Source: Azospirillum baldaniorum
GTDB lineage: Bacteria > Pseudomonadota > Alphaproteobacteria > Azospirillales > Azospirillaceae
DNA length: 64,000 nt
Reading direction: 5' to 3'
Assembly (NCBI RefSeq): GCF_003119195.2
Contig: NZ_CP022255.1
Location: forward strand, 620,001-684,000
The stretch's first letter is position 1, and every line of letters starts with the position of its first letter. Below, in pieces: positions 18,659-28,259 of the stretch. A model generated the notes under the pieces. That model saw nothing but the letters and a program-made list of their open reading frames with translations. It did no database searches and was not told the DNA's origin. The position numbers and the translations under genes are program-made.

Positions 18659-21600
18659 TTAATCGCCCGCTTCCGCCACCCTCCGGTCGTGCGTTCTGGC
18701 GCCCAAGCGGTCGGACAGGCGGAAGACCAGGGACAGCACGACGGGCAGGACCGTCACCGTTACCAAGCTGGAGATCAGCAGGCCGCACAGCACGACCAGC
18801 CCCAGCCCGCGGTACAACTCCGTCCCGGCGCTGGACACCGCAACCATCGGGATCAGGCCGGCGACGGTCGTCACCGTGGTGATCAGGATGGGGCGCAGTC
18901 GGCTCCGCAAGGCGTCGGCGATGGCTTCCGCCCCGGACATGCCGTGCGTCCGTCGGTTCACGGCGGCCTGTTCGACGATCAGGATGGGGTTGTTCACCAC
19001 CGTCCCGACCAGCACCAGGAAGCCCATCATGGTCAGCACGTCGAAGGGCTGGGGCGGGCCGAAGCCTCCGGGCAGGCCGGCGACGAGGTTGTAGAGCCAC
19101 AGCCCGACCAGCCCGCCGCCGATCCCCGTGGGCACCACCGCCATGATGATCAGCGGGTAGCCCCAGTGCGAGAAGACGGCGACCAGAACCAGATAGGTGA
19201 TGGCGAGCGCCAGCAGGAACCCGCCGGTCAGGGCGGAGCGCAACTCGTCCAGCGATCCGCCGGCCCCGGTGATGCGGGTGCTCATCCCGTCGGGAATCAC
19301 GCCCTCGGCGCGCAGACGGTCCACCAGATCGGTCCGCACCGCGGCGATGCCGGATTCCAGCGCCACCGACCGCGGCGGGATGATGGTCAGGGTGACCGTC
19401 CGGAATCCGTCGATCCGCGCGATGCTGGAGGAGCCTACGGTTTCCCGCAGCTCGGCGAGGCTGGACAGCGGCACCGGAACGCCGCGGCCGGTGTGGAGCA
19501 CCAGATCGGCGAAGCCCTGGCGGTCGCGGCCCAGGCCCCCGGCCACCCGCAGCTGGATGTCCAGCGTCTCGTCGTTCAGCAGATACTCGTCGGCGAAGGC
19601 GCCATCCGAATAGGCGCGCAGCGTGTAGCCCAGCTCGGCCAGCCCGATGCCCATCTCGCCCGCGCGCTCCCAGTTCGGGTGCAGCTCCAGGAAGGGCTGC
19701 GACATGGCGAGCGTGGGCGGGGAGGGGTCGCTGTTGACCTGCCCCTCGGGGAAAAGGTCGCCCGCGCGGTCGAGCACCGTCAGCGCCGTGGCGTAGAGCG
19801 TGGTCAGGTCGCCGCCGCTCAGCTCCAGACGGATGGCGCGGGCGCCGCCGCTGTTGCCGGAGAAGATCGACCCGCGCGCGGCGAAGCCGCGCATGCCGGG
19901 AATCGCCCTCATCCGCTTGGTGACGTTGGCGATCAGCGCGTCGGTGTCGGCGGGGTTGATCGGCTCCGTCACGAAGCGGATGAAGCCGGGGCGGATGAAG
20001 CTCAGATTGACGCGCAGCGGCGGAATGCCGGTCTCGGCGTCGGTGCTTGCCGCGCCCACCTGACGGCTCAGCAGCGGGTCGATCTGCCGCCAGACCTCCT
20101 GCATCGAGTCCATGCTGTAGCCGGGCGGGGCGGCCATGAAGCTGAAGATGGTGGCCTCCTCGCCCTCCGGCAGATATTCGGCGGGCGGCACCATGGTGAG
20201 CATGACGGCTATCATGGCCGCGGCGGAGACGGCGAGGATCGCCAGCTCCCGCCGTGCGCTGCGCAGCATCCAGCGCACCGCCACACTCAGCGCGCCCTCC
20301 TTCTCGGGAGCCTTTCCTGCCGCGGACGCTGCCGGGGACGCCACCGACCAGCGCCCGGCGACGACGGGGACCAGGACCAGGGCGGCGACCATCGACATGA
20401 TGACGGCGCCGGTGATGGCGATGGCGATGTCGGAATAGAGCTGCCCGGCCTCCGCCGTGATGAACAGCACCGGCAGGAAGACCAGGACGGTGGTGAGGGT
20501 GGAGGACAGGATCGCCGGCCACACCTCGGCGATGCCGTCTTCGGTCGCGGCGGCCTTCGACTTGCCCATGCGCAGATGGCGGGCGATGGCGTCCAGCGCG
20601 ACCACGCTGTTGTCCAGCGTCATGCCGATGGCGAAGGCGACGCCGGACAGCGAGATCACGTTGATGCTGCGCCCCGCCGCCGCCAGGACCAGCAGGGTCG
20701 CCAGCGTGCAGACCGGCATGCTCGCCGCCGCCGCCGCGGTCGCCGGGATGGAGCGCAGGAACAGCAGGAGCACCACCGCGGCCAGGACGCTGCCGGCGAT
20801 CAGGTTGCTCAGCACGTTGTCGATGGACCGTTCCATGTAGCGCACGTCCTCCGACAGCAGCCGCATGGACAGCCCGCGTTCCTTCAGGGCGTGGCGGTTC
20901 AGCTCCTCCACCGCCCCGGTCACCGCCTCCTTGACGGCGATGACGTTGGCGCCGGCCCGCTTGCCGATGGTGACGAGCAGGGTGGGACGCCCGTCGGCGA
21001 AGGCGACGCTGCGCGCCTCCTGGGTCGCCATGGTCACCGATCCGACGTCGCGCAGGCGGATGGCCGTGCCGTTCTCCCGCGCGACGATCAGGTTGGCCAA
21101 GTCCTCCAGGTCGGCGAAGCGCCCGATGGTGCGCAGGAAGTAGCGGCGCTTGCCGAAGTCACGGTCGCCGCCGGAAACGTCGCGGTTGCGCGCCCGCACG
21201 GCGTCGCGCACCGTCCCCACATTCAGGTTGCGGGCGGACAGCTTCAGCGGGTCGAGCAGGATGTGGATTTCCTGCGCGGCCCCGCCGATCACCTCGGCCT
21301 TCGCCACGCCGGCAACGCGCTCCAGCCGCGGGCGAAGGACGTTCTCGATCCAGTTGGTCTCGCGCTGGATGGAGTCCGGGTCGGTGGCTCCGTCAAGCCG
21401 CTCGACGCCGAAGAACAGGAAGGGCTCCGCCGTCGCGGATTCGGCGACGATGCGCGGGCGGTCCACCGTCTCCGGGTAATCGGTGACCTGGGACAGCGCG
21501 TTGTCGATGTGGATCAGCGCCTCGTCGATGGAGGTGCCGGAGGGGAATTCCAGTTCAACCTGACCGCCGCCGAACTCGGCGCTGGAGGACAGGCGGACGA

Positions 21601-21823
21601 GGCCGGGGATGGCGCGCAGGTATTTCTCCTGCTCGATCAGGATGTCCTGCTCGACGTCCTGCGGGGTGGCGCCGGGCCAGTTGGTTTCCACCATGATCCG
21701 GCGCGGGCTGATGTCGGGGATCATCTGCACCGGAATGCGGAAGACCGACACCGCGCCCAGCAGGCACAGGATCAGGACCGACACCAAAGCGGCCAGCGGG
21801 TTGCGCAGGATCAGGCGGGTCAT
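18659..21823 (-). CDS. RND-family efflux transporter, inner-membrane permease
   Basis: The 1054-residue AcrB/MexB-like pump begins MTRLILRNPLAALVSVLIL (first membrane helix). It has the twofold RND layout: helix 1, a large periplasmic loop, helices 2-7 with GVAFAIGMTLDNSVV (motif around the proton-relay aspartate), a second loop, and helices 8-12 with TMMGFLVLVGTVVNNPILIVEQ. It exports substrates from periplasm or membrane through an outer-membrane channel using the proton gradient. Its position after a siderophore receptor, EntS-like exporter and membrane-fusion gene suggests siderophore secretion or recycling, but the substrate is not shown. Copy 2 of the dispersed repeat fills the 158-bp gap to the preceding gene. 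No outer-membrane channel gene lies next to it. Confidence 0.92.
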   Translation of the reverse strand: MTRLILRNPLAALVSVLILCLLGAVSVFRIPVQMIPDISPRRIMVETNWPGATPQDVEQDILIEQEKYLRAIPGLVRLSSSAEFGGGQVELEFPSGTSIDEALIHIDNALSQVTDYPETVDRPRIVAESATAEPFLFFGVERLDGATDPDSIQRETNWIENVLRPRLERVAGVAKAEVIGGAAQEIHILLDPLKLSARNLNVGTVRDAVRARNRDVSGGDRDFGKRRYFLRTIGRFADLEDLANLIVARENGTAIRLRDVGSVTMATQEARSVAFADGRPTLLVTIGKRAGANVIAVKEAVTGAVEELNRHALKERGLSMRLLSEDVRYMERSIDNVLSNLIAGSVLAAVVLLLFLRSIPATAAAAASMPVCTLATLLVLAAAGRSINVISLSGVAFAIGMTLDNSVVALDAIARHLRMGKSKAAATEDGIAEVWPAILSSTLTTVLVFLPVLFITAEAGQLYSDIAIAITGAVIMSMVAALVLVPVVAGRWSVASPAASAAGKAPEKEGALSVAVRWMLRSARRELAILAVSAAAMIAVMLTMVPPAEYLPEGEEATIFSFMAAPPGYSMDSMQEVWRQIDPLLSRQVGAASTDAETGIPPLRVNLSFIRPGFIRFVTEPINPADTDALIANVTKRMRAIPGMRGFAARGSIFSGNSGGARAIRLELSGGDLTTLYATALTVLDRAGDLFPEGQVNSDPSPPTLAMSQPFLELHPNWERAGEMGIGLAELGYTLRAYSDGAFADEYLLNDETLDIQLRVAGGLGRDRQGFADLVLHTGRGVPVPLSSLAELRETVGSSSIARIDGFRTVTLTIIPPRSVALESGIAAVRTDLVDRLRAEGVIPDGMSTRITGAGGSLDELRSALTGGFLLALAITYLVLVAVFSHWGYPLIIMAVVPTGIGGGLVGLWLYNLVAGLPGGFGPPQPFDVLTMMGFLVLVGTVVNNPILIVEQAAVNRRTHGMSGAEAIADALRSRLRPILITTVTTVAGLIPMVAVSSAGTELYRGLGLVVLCGLLISSLVTVTVLPVVLSLVFRLSDRLGARTHDRRVAEAGD

Positions 21824-21852
21824 CGTGACTCCGGGTAGGAACTTGCGGTTTC

Positions 21853-21971
21853 CCCTCTCCCCTCCGGGGAGAGGGTTAGGGTGAGGGGGGTGCGCTCGGC
21901 GGAACGTCCGGCTAAAGCGCAACCCCCTCACCGCCCGCTTCGCGGGCACCCTCTCCCCAGAGGGGAGAGGG
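21853..21971. repeat. dispersed ~120-bp GC-rich inverted repeat, copy 2
   Basis: It shares the CCCTCTCCCCTCCGGGGAG edge and the CGCAACCCCCTCACC inner arm with copy 1. It occupies almost the whole gap between the membrane-fusion gene and the RND gene, so it is transcribed within the operon and could fold into a long hairpin. Confidence 0.85.
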
Positions 21972-21980
21972 CTGAACTCT

Positions 21981-23066
21981 TCACCCCACCATGTCCGGGA
22001 CGACCGGCTGGTCGGGGCGCAGGCCCTCGTTGCCCTGGACGACCACCAGATCGTCGGGGCGAAGCTCGGGGCTGAGGACTTCCACATGGTCGCCGGAATG
22101 GCGGCCCGTGCGCACCGTCACCGGGCGGGCCACCGCCCCGTCGCCACCGCGCTGCACCACCCAGACGCGCGCGCTGCCGTCGGGATGGCGCTGCACCGCG
22201 TCCGCCGGGACCTGCAGCGCGATCTCCGCCACTCCGGGCGCCGGGCCGAGCGCGACGCCGACGCGCGCCGACATGCCGGGCATCAGCCGCCCCTCGGGGT
22301 TGGGAAGCGCGATGTGGATGCGGAAGCTGCGGCTGACCGGATCGGCGGCGGGCACCACCCGCTCCACCGCCGCGGCGATGCCGGCCCCCTCCGGCGCGTC
22401 GGCGACCAGAACGGTGACCGGCGTGCCGGCCGTGATGCGCCCGTGCTGGCGCTCCGGCACATCGACGACGACGCGCAGCGGGTCGGTGGCGGTGAGTTGA
22501 AGCACCGAGCCGCCGGACCCTACCCACTCCCCGCGCCCGGTGCGCCGTTCGGTGACCACCCCGGCGAAGGGCGCGGTCAGCCCGTGACGCGCCACCTGCT
22601 CCCGCTGGATGGCGACGGCGGCGCGGAGCTGGCGGACCTTGGCCTCCTCGATGGCGGCCTGGGCGAGTTGCGTGCGGTAGCGGGACTGCGAGACGCTCTG
22701 CACGCCGGCCAGCGCCTCGGCCTCGCGGGCCAGCCGCAGGGCGTCGCGCTGGAGGTGCTCGGCCTCGGCCAGGGAATGTTCCAGCCGCTCCAGTTCCAAC
22801 CGGGCGACGATGTCGTCCAGCCGCAGCAGGGGCTGCCCGGCCTCCACCCGGTCGCCGGCCTCGACCAGCAAGGCATCCACCCGGCCCTCGACCTGAGCGG
22901 ACAGGGCGCTGCTCTGCGGCGACACCAGCGTGCCGGGGAGGTGCAGCGTCTGGCGGACGGGGGCGGCGACCACCGCCGTTACCTTCACCCGCGTCTGGGC
23001 GGCGGCAGGAAGCGCCGCGGCGAGCAAAGCGGCGGTCAGCAGGATCGGCATGGCACGGGTCATCAT
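21981..23066 (-). CDS. RND efflux periplasmic adaptor (membrane-fusion protein)
   Basis: The 361-residue protein has a cleavable signal (MMTRAMPILLTAALLAAALPAAAQ), a biotinyl-lipoyl half motif (QVEGRVDALLVEAGDRVEAGQPLLRLD), a coiled-coil hairpin of about residues 100-150, the second lipoyl half (LTAPFAGVVTERRTGRGEWV), and beta-barrel and membrane-proximal domains (PGMSARVGVALG). It bridges the RND pump to an outer-membrane channel. The ATG at 23066 has GGAGGGA upstream and overlaps the stop of the entS-like gene, implying coupled translation of exporter and adaptor. Confidence 0.92.
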   Translation of the reverse strand: MMTRAMPILLTAALLAAALPAAAQTRVKVTAVVAAPVRQTLHLPGTLVSPQSSALSAQVEGRVDALLVEAGDRVEAGQPLLRLDDIVARLELERLEHSLAEAEHLQRDALRLAREAEALAGVQSVSQSRYRTQLAQAAIEEAKVRQLRAAVAIQREQVARHGLTAPFAGVVTERRTGRGEWVGSGGSVLQLTATDPLRVVVDVPERQHGRITAGTPVTVLVADAPEGAGIAAAVERVVPAADPVSRSFRIHIALPNPEGRLMPGMSARVGVALGPAPGVAEIALQVPADAVQRHPDGSARVWVVQRGGDGAVARPVTVRTGRHSGDHVEVLSPELRPDDLVVVQGNEGLRPDQPVVPDMVG

Positions 23067-24313
23067 CCGGTTCCCTCCAGGGCAGGGTCGCTCATTGGCG
23101 CTTCGCGCATCGTGGTGGCGGTGGCGGTCACGGCGGCGGCGAGCGCCAAGGCACCCAGGCCAAGCGCCAGGATTCCCACGGCGGGGCTCAGCAGCGTCGC
23201 CAGCAGGCCCATGCCGATGGTGCCGGCGCTGTCGCCGAACACGTCCTGCGCGGTCCACAGGCTGTTGACGCGACCCAGCAGGTGGTCGGGCGTGTGACCC
23301 TGGACCATGCTGTATTCCAGGAGCGAGGCGATGGAGGTGGCGTAGCCGAACAGCACCAGCAGCGGCAGCGCCACATAAAGGCTCCCGGCGGCCCCGATCA
23401 CGGCGACGCAGGCGAAGGCGCCCATGCAGGCGCCGCCCATCACCAGACCCGGCCGCTCCAGCCGCGCGGCCCAGCCGCTGAACGCGGCGCCCAGCGTCGC
23501 CCCGATGGGAACGGCGCTGTACATCAACCCGGTCTCGAAGGCGCCGCCGCCGAACACCTCCTCGACCAGAGCCGGGAAGAGGATGCGGATGGAGGTGGCG
23601 ACCGTGGTCAGGCAACCGAGCGCGACCACGCTCACGATGACCTTGTGGCCGAACAGGAAGACGAAGGCCTGCGCCATGGCGCGCAGCGGATTCTCCCCGG
23701 CCTCGCCCTGCGGCATCATCCGGGGCAGGCCGAGCAGAGTCAGAACGGTCAGCCCGGTGCCCAGCGCTGTCAGCAGATAGACCCAGCCAACGCCCAGCCC
23801 GGCGATCAGCAGGCCGCCCAGCGCCGGCGACAGGATGGTGGCGACGCGCATCGACAGCATGCCCAGCGCGCGGGCCTGCACCAGATTGGCGCGCCCGACG
23901 AGATGGGGCATCGCCGCCATCAGGGCGTTGACGCCGATGGCTCCGAAGAAGCCGTCCCAGAAGGACAGGGCGTAGATCGCCGGAAGGGACGGGGAGGGCA
24001 GCGCCGCGTTGGCCGCCAGCCCGAGGAAGCCCAGGCCGCAGACGCTGCGAGCGAGCAGGATCAGGCGGCGGCGGTCCATCCGGTCGGCCAGCACGCCGCC
24101 CAGCAGCAGGCCCAGGAACATGCCGACGCCGTCGCAGGCGGCGGCGATCCCGACCTGAAGGCTCGACCCGGTGAGAGCGTAGACCTGGACCGGCACCGCC
24201 ACCGACAGCAGGCCGAGCGCTATCAGCGAAATCGTCCGGGCGATCAGCACGCGGCGGAAATCGGGGTTGGTCTTCAGGAGGCTGAGATCGACGAAAAGGT
24301 TCGACAGGGTCAT
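23063..24313 (-). CDS. entS: MFS siderophore exporter, EntS-like
   Basis: The 416-residue major-facilitator protein has about 12 hydrophobic segments and resembles EntS: it opens MTLSNLFVDLSLLKTNPDFRR, and the loop GGVLADRMDRRRLILLAR is the MFS signature between helices 2 and 3. EntS exports enterobactin across the inner membrane. Its place directly behind a catecholate receptor and next to DHB genes supports export of the locus product. The stop overlaps the start of the adaptor gene. Confidence 0.88.
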   Translation of the reverse strand: MTLSNLFVDLSLLKTNPDFRRVLIARTISLIALGLLSVAVPVQVYALTGSSLQVGIAAACDGVGMFLGLLLGGVLADRMDRRRLILLARSVCGLGFLGLAANAALPSPSLPAIYALSFWDGFFGAIGVNALMAAMPHLVGRANLVQARALGMLSMRVATILSPALGGLLIAGLGVGWVYLLTALGTGLTVLTLLGLPRMMPQGEAGENPLRAMAQAFVFLFGHKVIVSVVALGCLTTVATSIRILFPALVEEVFGGGAFETGLMYSAVPIGATLGAAFSGWAARLERPGLVMGGACMGAFACVAVIGAAGSLYVALPLLVLFGYATSIASLLEYSMVQGHTPDHLLGRVNSLWTAQDVFGDSAGTIGMGLLATLLSPAVGILALGLGALALAAAVTATATTMREAPMSDPALEGTG

Positions 24314-24419
24314 GGGCGGGCCTTTCCGGCACCGGCGCCCGCGGCAACGGGACCGAGGGCGGCTTTCAGAAGGCGGGCGCGCCCGCCCCCGGCGCGGGCC
24401 GGGGGCGGGCGGCGGCGGA

Positions 24420-26429
24420 TCAGAAGCGGTAGTTGGCGGAGACGTAGTAGTTGCGCCCCACCTCCACCGACGTGAAGTTGACGTTCTTCTCGCTGAGGAT
24501 GACGTCGGTGATGTTCTTGACGCCGGCCCCGACGGTCAGCGCCTCGGTGACGTCGGCGCTGACACCCCAGTTCAGCAGAGTGTAGCCGGGCATCTTGCTG
24601 GTGCCCTGGAGCTGCGGGCCGGTGTAGCTGGTCGACACCGACGTGCTGATGTTGTCCAGCGCCTGCCAGGTCAGGGAGGCGTTGATCTTGTGGCGCGGAC
24701 GGTAGTCCAGTTCCGCACCGTTGCTCTGTTCGGTGTAGAGGTAGGTGTAATTGCCCGACAGCAGCAGCTTCGGCGTCAGGCTGACGGAGCCGGTCACCTC
24801 GACGCCCGAGATGTCCACATTGTTGATGTTGCTCCAATTGCGGGAGGGCGGCGGCCCGGCATTGTAGACCGCCTGGATCATGTCCTTGACCTTGTTGTGG
24901 AACAGCACGACGCTGCCGTCCCAGCGGTCATAGCGGGTTTCCAGGCCGATTTCGTAGTTGGTGCTGGTCTCCGGTTCGAGGTCCGGGTTGCCCGACAGGA
25001 AGCAGCGGCCGCCGCAGCTCACGATCCGGTATTCGCGGCTGAGCTGGTAGGCGTCCGGCGCCTTGTAGCCCTGGCTGACGCCGGCCTTCAGCGACAGCGC
25101 GTCGGTCAGCGCGTAAACGACGTTGGCACGGCTGGTGAAGTTGCCACCGAAGATCTCGTGGTGGTCGTAGCGGGTGCCGACCGTCAGGGTCAGCCCGTCG
25201 ATCAGCCCGATCTGGTCCTGGAGATAGACGGCCTTCTGCCCGATCTCCGACTTGCCGGACTGCAGGAAGGTGTTGGGGTCCTCCACCGTCTGCTTGCGGT
25301 ATTCCGCACCCGCGGTCAGCCGGTTGAAGCCGAGCTGGAAGTTGCTGCGGCCGTGCAGGAACAGGTTCTTCTCCTTCAGGTGCCGCTGCTGCGGCGCGTT
25401 GAAGGACGAGTTGAAGTCGTCGATGCGGCCGTCTTCGTAGTTGGCCTCCACCAGCGTGTCGCCCCAGCCCCAGTTGCCGCGGTGGGCGGCGCCGAAGGTG
25501 TTGCGAACGATCTCCTGCTTCTGGGAGGAGAGCCAGCGGTCGTAATAGCCGCGGGGCCGGTTGTCGCGGTTCAGGCCGTAGTTGGCCTCCAGCGTCTGGT
25601 TCTCGGTGACGTCGAAGGCCAGCGTGGTCAGCAGGTTCGCCAGGTTCTTCTTTTCCAGGACCGGAACGACGCCGTTGTAGCGGGAGTCGTCGTACCAGGC
25701 CTGCCGGTTGAAGTATTCGGCGGAGACCGAGGCCGAGACCTTGTCCACGATCGGGCCGGCGGCGTAGAGGCCGGTGCGGTACTGGGTGCCGCCGCGGCCC
25801 GGTTCGACGACGCGGTAGTCGCCGTTGATCTCGCCCGACCACTTGTCGGTCGGCTTCTTGGTGATGATGTTGACCACACCGCCGATGGCGTCCGATCCGT
25901 AGAGCGACGACAAGGGACCACGCACGACCTCCACCCGCTCGATCGCCGACATCGGGATCGAGTGGTAGTCGAAGTCGCCGCCGCGCCACAGCGCGTCGGA
26001 GGTGGACACCCGGCGCCCGTTCACCAGCACCAGCGAGTAGTTGGCGCCCATGCCGCGGATCACCACCTCGTCGCGGCCGGTGGCGTCGGTGCGGTCGTTC
26101 ACGCCCACCGAACGGCCCAGGATTTCCGGCAGGCCGGAGGAGGCGACGCCTTCCTTCTTCAGGTCTTCCGACGTGATGACGGTGGTGAAGGCGGGAGCGG
26201 TCAGCGTGCTTTCCGGCGTGCCGGTCGCCGTCACCGTCACCGGTCCCAGCGTCTGAACGGCGGGCGCCCCTTGTGCGGCGGCCTGCTGGGCCAGCGCCGG
26301 CGTTCCCCCCGCCAGCGCGACCACCAGAGCCGCACCCACCATGGTTGCGGATTTCGCCGCAGCCACTGGACGACCCGCCGCCGCCCCTTCCTCTGCACAC
26401 GCCCCCGATGTGCGAATGGTCATGCTCAT
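24420..26429 (-). CDS. TonB-dependent catecholate siderophore receptor (CirA/FepA-like)
   Basis: The 669-residue outer-membrane receptor has a signal peptide ending PALAQ, then the TonB-box-like GPVTVTATG, the plug domain (VVIRGMGANYSLVLVNGRRVS; IERVEVVRGPLSSLYGSDAIGGVVNIITK), a 22-strand barrel (SQGYKAPDAYQLS; NPDLEPETSTNYEIGLE), and a terminal aromatic (NYRF) for BAM recognition. A cysteine pair (CGGRC) in an extracellular loop is typical of CirA-type receptors. Import of the ferric form of the locus product is inferred from context. The second ATG (26423) has better Shine-Dalgarno spacing (AGGGG at eight bases) than the first. A near-perfect Fur-like box lies just upstream at 26456-26476. 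Confidence 0.92.
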   Translation of the reverse strand: MSMTIRTSGACAEEGAAAGRPVAAAKSATMVGAALVVALAGGTPALAQQAAAQGAPAVQTLGPVTVTATGTPESTLTAPAFTTVITSEDLKKEGVASSGLPEILGRSVGVNDRTDATGRDEVVIRGMGANYSLVLVNGRRVSTSDALWRGGDFDYHSIPMSAIERVEVVRGPLSSLYGSDAIGGVVNIITKKPTDKWSGEINGDYRVVEPGRGGTQYRTGLYAAGPIVDKVSASVSAEYFNRQAWYDDSRYNGVVPVLEKKNLANLLTTLAFDVTENQTLEANYGLNRDNRPRGYYDRWLSSQKQEIVRNTFGAAHRGNWGWGDTLVEANYEDGRIDDFNSSFNAPQQRHLKEKNLFLHGRSNFQLGFNRLTAGAEYRKQTVEDPNTFLQSGKSEIGQKAVYLQDQIGLIDGLTLTVGTRYDHHEIFGGNFTSRANVVYALTDALSLKAGVSQGYKAPDAYQLSREYRIVSCGGRCFLSGNPDLEPETSTNYEIGLETRYDRWDGSVVLFHNKVKDMIQAVYNAGPPPSRNWSNINNVDISGVEVTGSVSLTPKLLLSGNYTYLYTEQSNGAELDYRPRHKINASLTWQALDNISTSVSTSYTGPQLQGTSKMPGYTLLNWGVSADVTEALTVGAGVKNITDVILSEKNVNFTSVEVGRNYYVSANYRF

Positions 26430-26455
26430 ATCCCCTGATTAGGCAATTCCGTAAT

Positions 26456-26476
26456 TGCTAATGAGACTCATTCGCA
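26456..26476. promoter_or_regulatory. Fur-like operator upstream of the siderophore receptor
   Basis: TGCTAAT-N7-ATTCGCA; the spacer GAGACTC extends the symmetry (AATGAG-A-CTCATT), giving the best palindrome of the series. It lies 27 bp before the receptor start and would govern the receptor-exporter-adaptor-pump operon. Confidence 0.75.
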
Positions 26477-26575
26477 ACTACCTCTTTCGATTGTTAGTGC
26501 ATATCCCTTTTCGCCGCAAGGACTATGACTCGGCCCGGTTGTTTTTCAGGCGGGCGCCATCACTCACCAGGGGGG

Positions 26576-28216
26576 TCATTCCGCCGGGTGGGCAAGCGGT
26601 TGGACGCCCATCTCCGAGTCCGAGCGCTCGACCGGGGAGGCCCAGACGCTGTCCCGCGGGCCGCTGAGGGCGCGCCGCTCCGCTCCACGGGCCATCGCGG
26701 CGAAGACCAGCCCACCGGCCAACGCCACCAGATCGACTCCGATCAACCCATCCGACAGCCAAAGACCCGGCATGACGAGGCCGAGCAGCGAGGTCGCCGG
26801 GATGGCCGCGGTGGCCACCGCGCTGGCCCACAGAAGTTCCACCCCCGCACGGGACGCCCCGCGAAAAAAGGCCCAGGCGCAGGCGCCCAGAAAGACCGCG
26901 TAGTAGATGCCCCAATGCCAAGCGTGCAGGTCGTCCACCAGCCCGCTCAGCCATTTCCCGGCGGCGATGGTCAGCGACAAACCGGCCACGCAGCCCAGGC
27001 AGACTCCAACCGTCCCGGCGCCCAGCAGGCGGGTGGTGCGGCTCTGCTCGACCGGGCCGACGATCGACCGGCCTTTTGCCTGCCGCTCCGTCCGCCGCCG
27101 CGATTCGATCCACAGCAGGTTGCCGGTGTAGAACAGCGCCGCCCCGGCCAGCCCGAGCAGGAAGTAGGACCAGCGCACGATGCCGCCGCCAAAGCTCCCG
27201 AAATGCAGCGCGAAGAAGGCGGAGACGGTGGCCGACCATCCGTTCTGATGCCCCGGCATGTATTCGGTGTCGATGATCCGGCCGTCCACCGCCCCCATCA
27301 GCACGAAGCCCTCCCGCCGCACGAGGTAGCGCGGATCATAGCCCCAGACGCGCACGGTGGCGGCCCCGGTGCCGGCGTCGTGATACTCCAGGCTGACCGG
27401 CTGGAAGCCGGGGGCGAGGCTGTGGACGCGGGTCAGGAATTCCTTGGGCGGCAGCATGCCCGCCGGACCCATGTCCTTCGAGACGGTGCGGAACGGGCTG
27501 CTGGCCGCCGCCACGGCGCGCATCTGCCCGCCATAGACCACGCGGTCCAGCGTGTCGTAGATGTGGTCGTGCAACCCGAACACCACCGCCGACAGGGCGA
27601 TGACGAGGTGGAAGGGCAGGCTGATCAGCCCCAGCACGTTGTGGGCGTCCAGCCACAGGCGCTTCACGTTCCGGGTGACGCGCAGGATCAGGAAATCCTT
27701 GACCAGCGACGGCAGCAGGATGATCACGCCCGACACCAGGGCGACGACGTAGAGCGCGCTGGCGATGCCGGTCACCGTTGTGCCGATGTCGAGATCGCCC
27801 GGGATGCCCACGGTGCGGTGAAGGAAATCCACCAGCAGCCCGATGCCGGATGGGTTGAGCTGCTCTACGGCCACCGATCCGTCCGGCGCCAGGGTGGCGG
27901 CCCAGGGGGCGGGGTCGAAGCGTTCCTCCGTCCAGGTCAGACGCAACGGCGCCTCTCCGGCCAGGGCCGGCTCGACCGCCAGGGTGAAGTCCCGCACCTC
28001 CGGCCGCAGGGCGCGCGTGGCGGCGACCAGGTCCTCCGCCCGGTCGAGCGTCGCCGGAGTCACCGCCACCGGCGGCGTGATCCAGCGTTCCAGCGGTTCC
28101 TTGAACATGGTGAGGGCGCCGGCATAGAAGCAGACGAACAGGATCAGTCCGGTCAGGATGCCGGTCCAGGTGTGGACCTGCCGGTAAAGGCGCACAACGT
28201 CGGTGCGGATGGCCAT
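26576..28216 (-). CDS. PepSY-associated membrane protein, probable siderophore-iron reductase
   Basis: This 546-residue inner-membrane protein opens with the PepSY-TM signature (VHTWTGILTGLILFVCFYAGALTMFKEPL). It has several membrane segments bearing conserved histidines (DAHNVLGLISLPFHLVIALSA; FALHFGSFGGGIVRW) and a large periplasmic loop in between. PepSY-TM proteins of this type include ferric-siderophore reductases such as FpvG in pyoverdine uptake, with haem ligated by helix histidines. It is preceded by two small membrane proteins in the same operon, an arrangement common in siderophore loci. Function is inferred from family and context. Confidence 0.85.
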   Translation of the reverse strand: MAIRTDVVRLYRQVHTWTGILTGLILFVCFYAGALTMFKEPLERWITPPVAVTPATLDRAEDLVAATRALRPEVRDFTLAVEPALAGEAPLRLTWTEERFDPAPWAATLAPDGSVAVEQLNPSGIGLLVDFLHRTVGIPGDLDIGTTVTGIASALYVVALVSGVIILLPSLVKDFLILRVTRNVKRLWLDAHNVLGLISLPFHLVIALSAVVFGLHDHIYDTLDRVVYGGQMRAVAAASSPFRTVSKDMGPAGMLPPKEFLTRVHSLAPGFQPVSLEYHDAGTGAATVRVWGYDPRYLVRREGFVLMGAVDGRIIDTEYMPGHQNGWSATVSAFFALHFGSFGGGIVRWSYFLLGLAGAALFYTGNLLWIESRRRTERQAKGRSIVGPVEQSRTTRLLGAGTVGVCLGCVAGLSLTIAAGKWLSGLVDDLHAWHWGIYYAVFLGACAWAFFRGASRAGVELLWASAVATAAIPATSLLGLVMPGLWLSDGLIGVDLVALAGGLVFAAMARGAERRALSGPRDSVWASPVERSDSEMGVQPLAHPAE

Positions 28217-28259
28217 GGCTCGGCTCGCGGCTGTGAGGGCGGGGCGGGTGGGCGAAAGG

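Noticed and set aside
18548..24475. Long plus-strand frames over the RND and exporter genes (such as 18548-21838)
   Set aside because: They lack family motifs and have biased composition; the opposite strand encodes recognisable transporter genes throughout.
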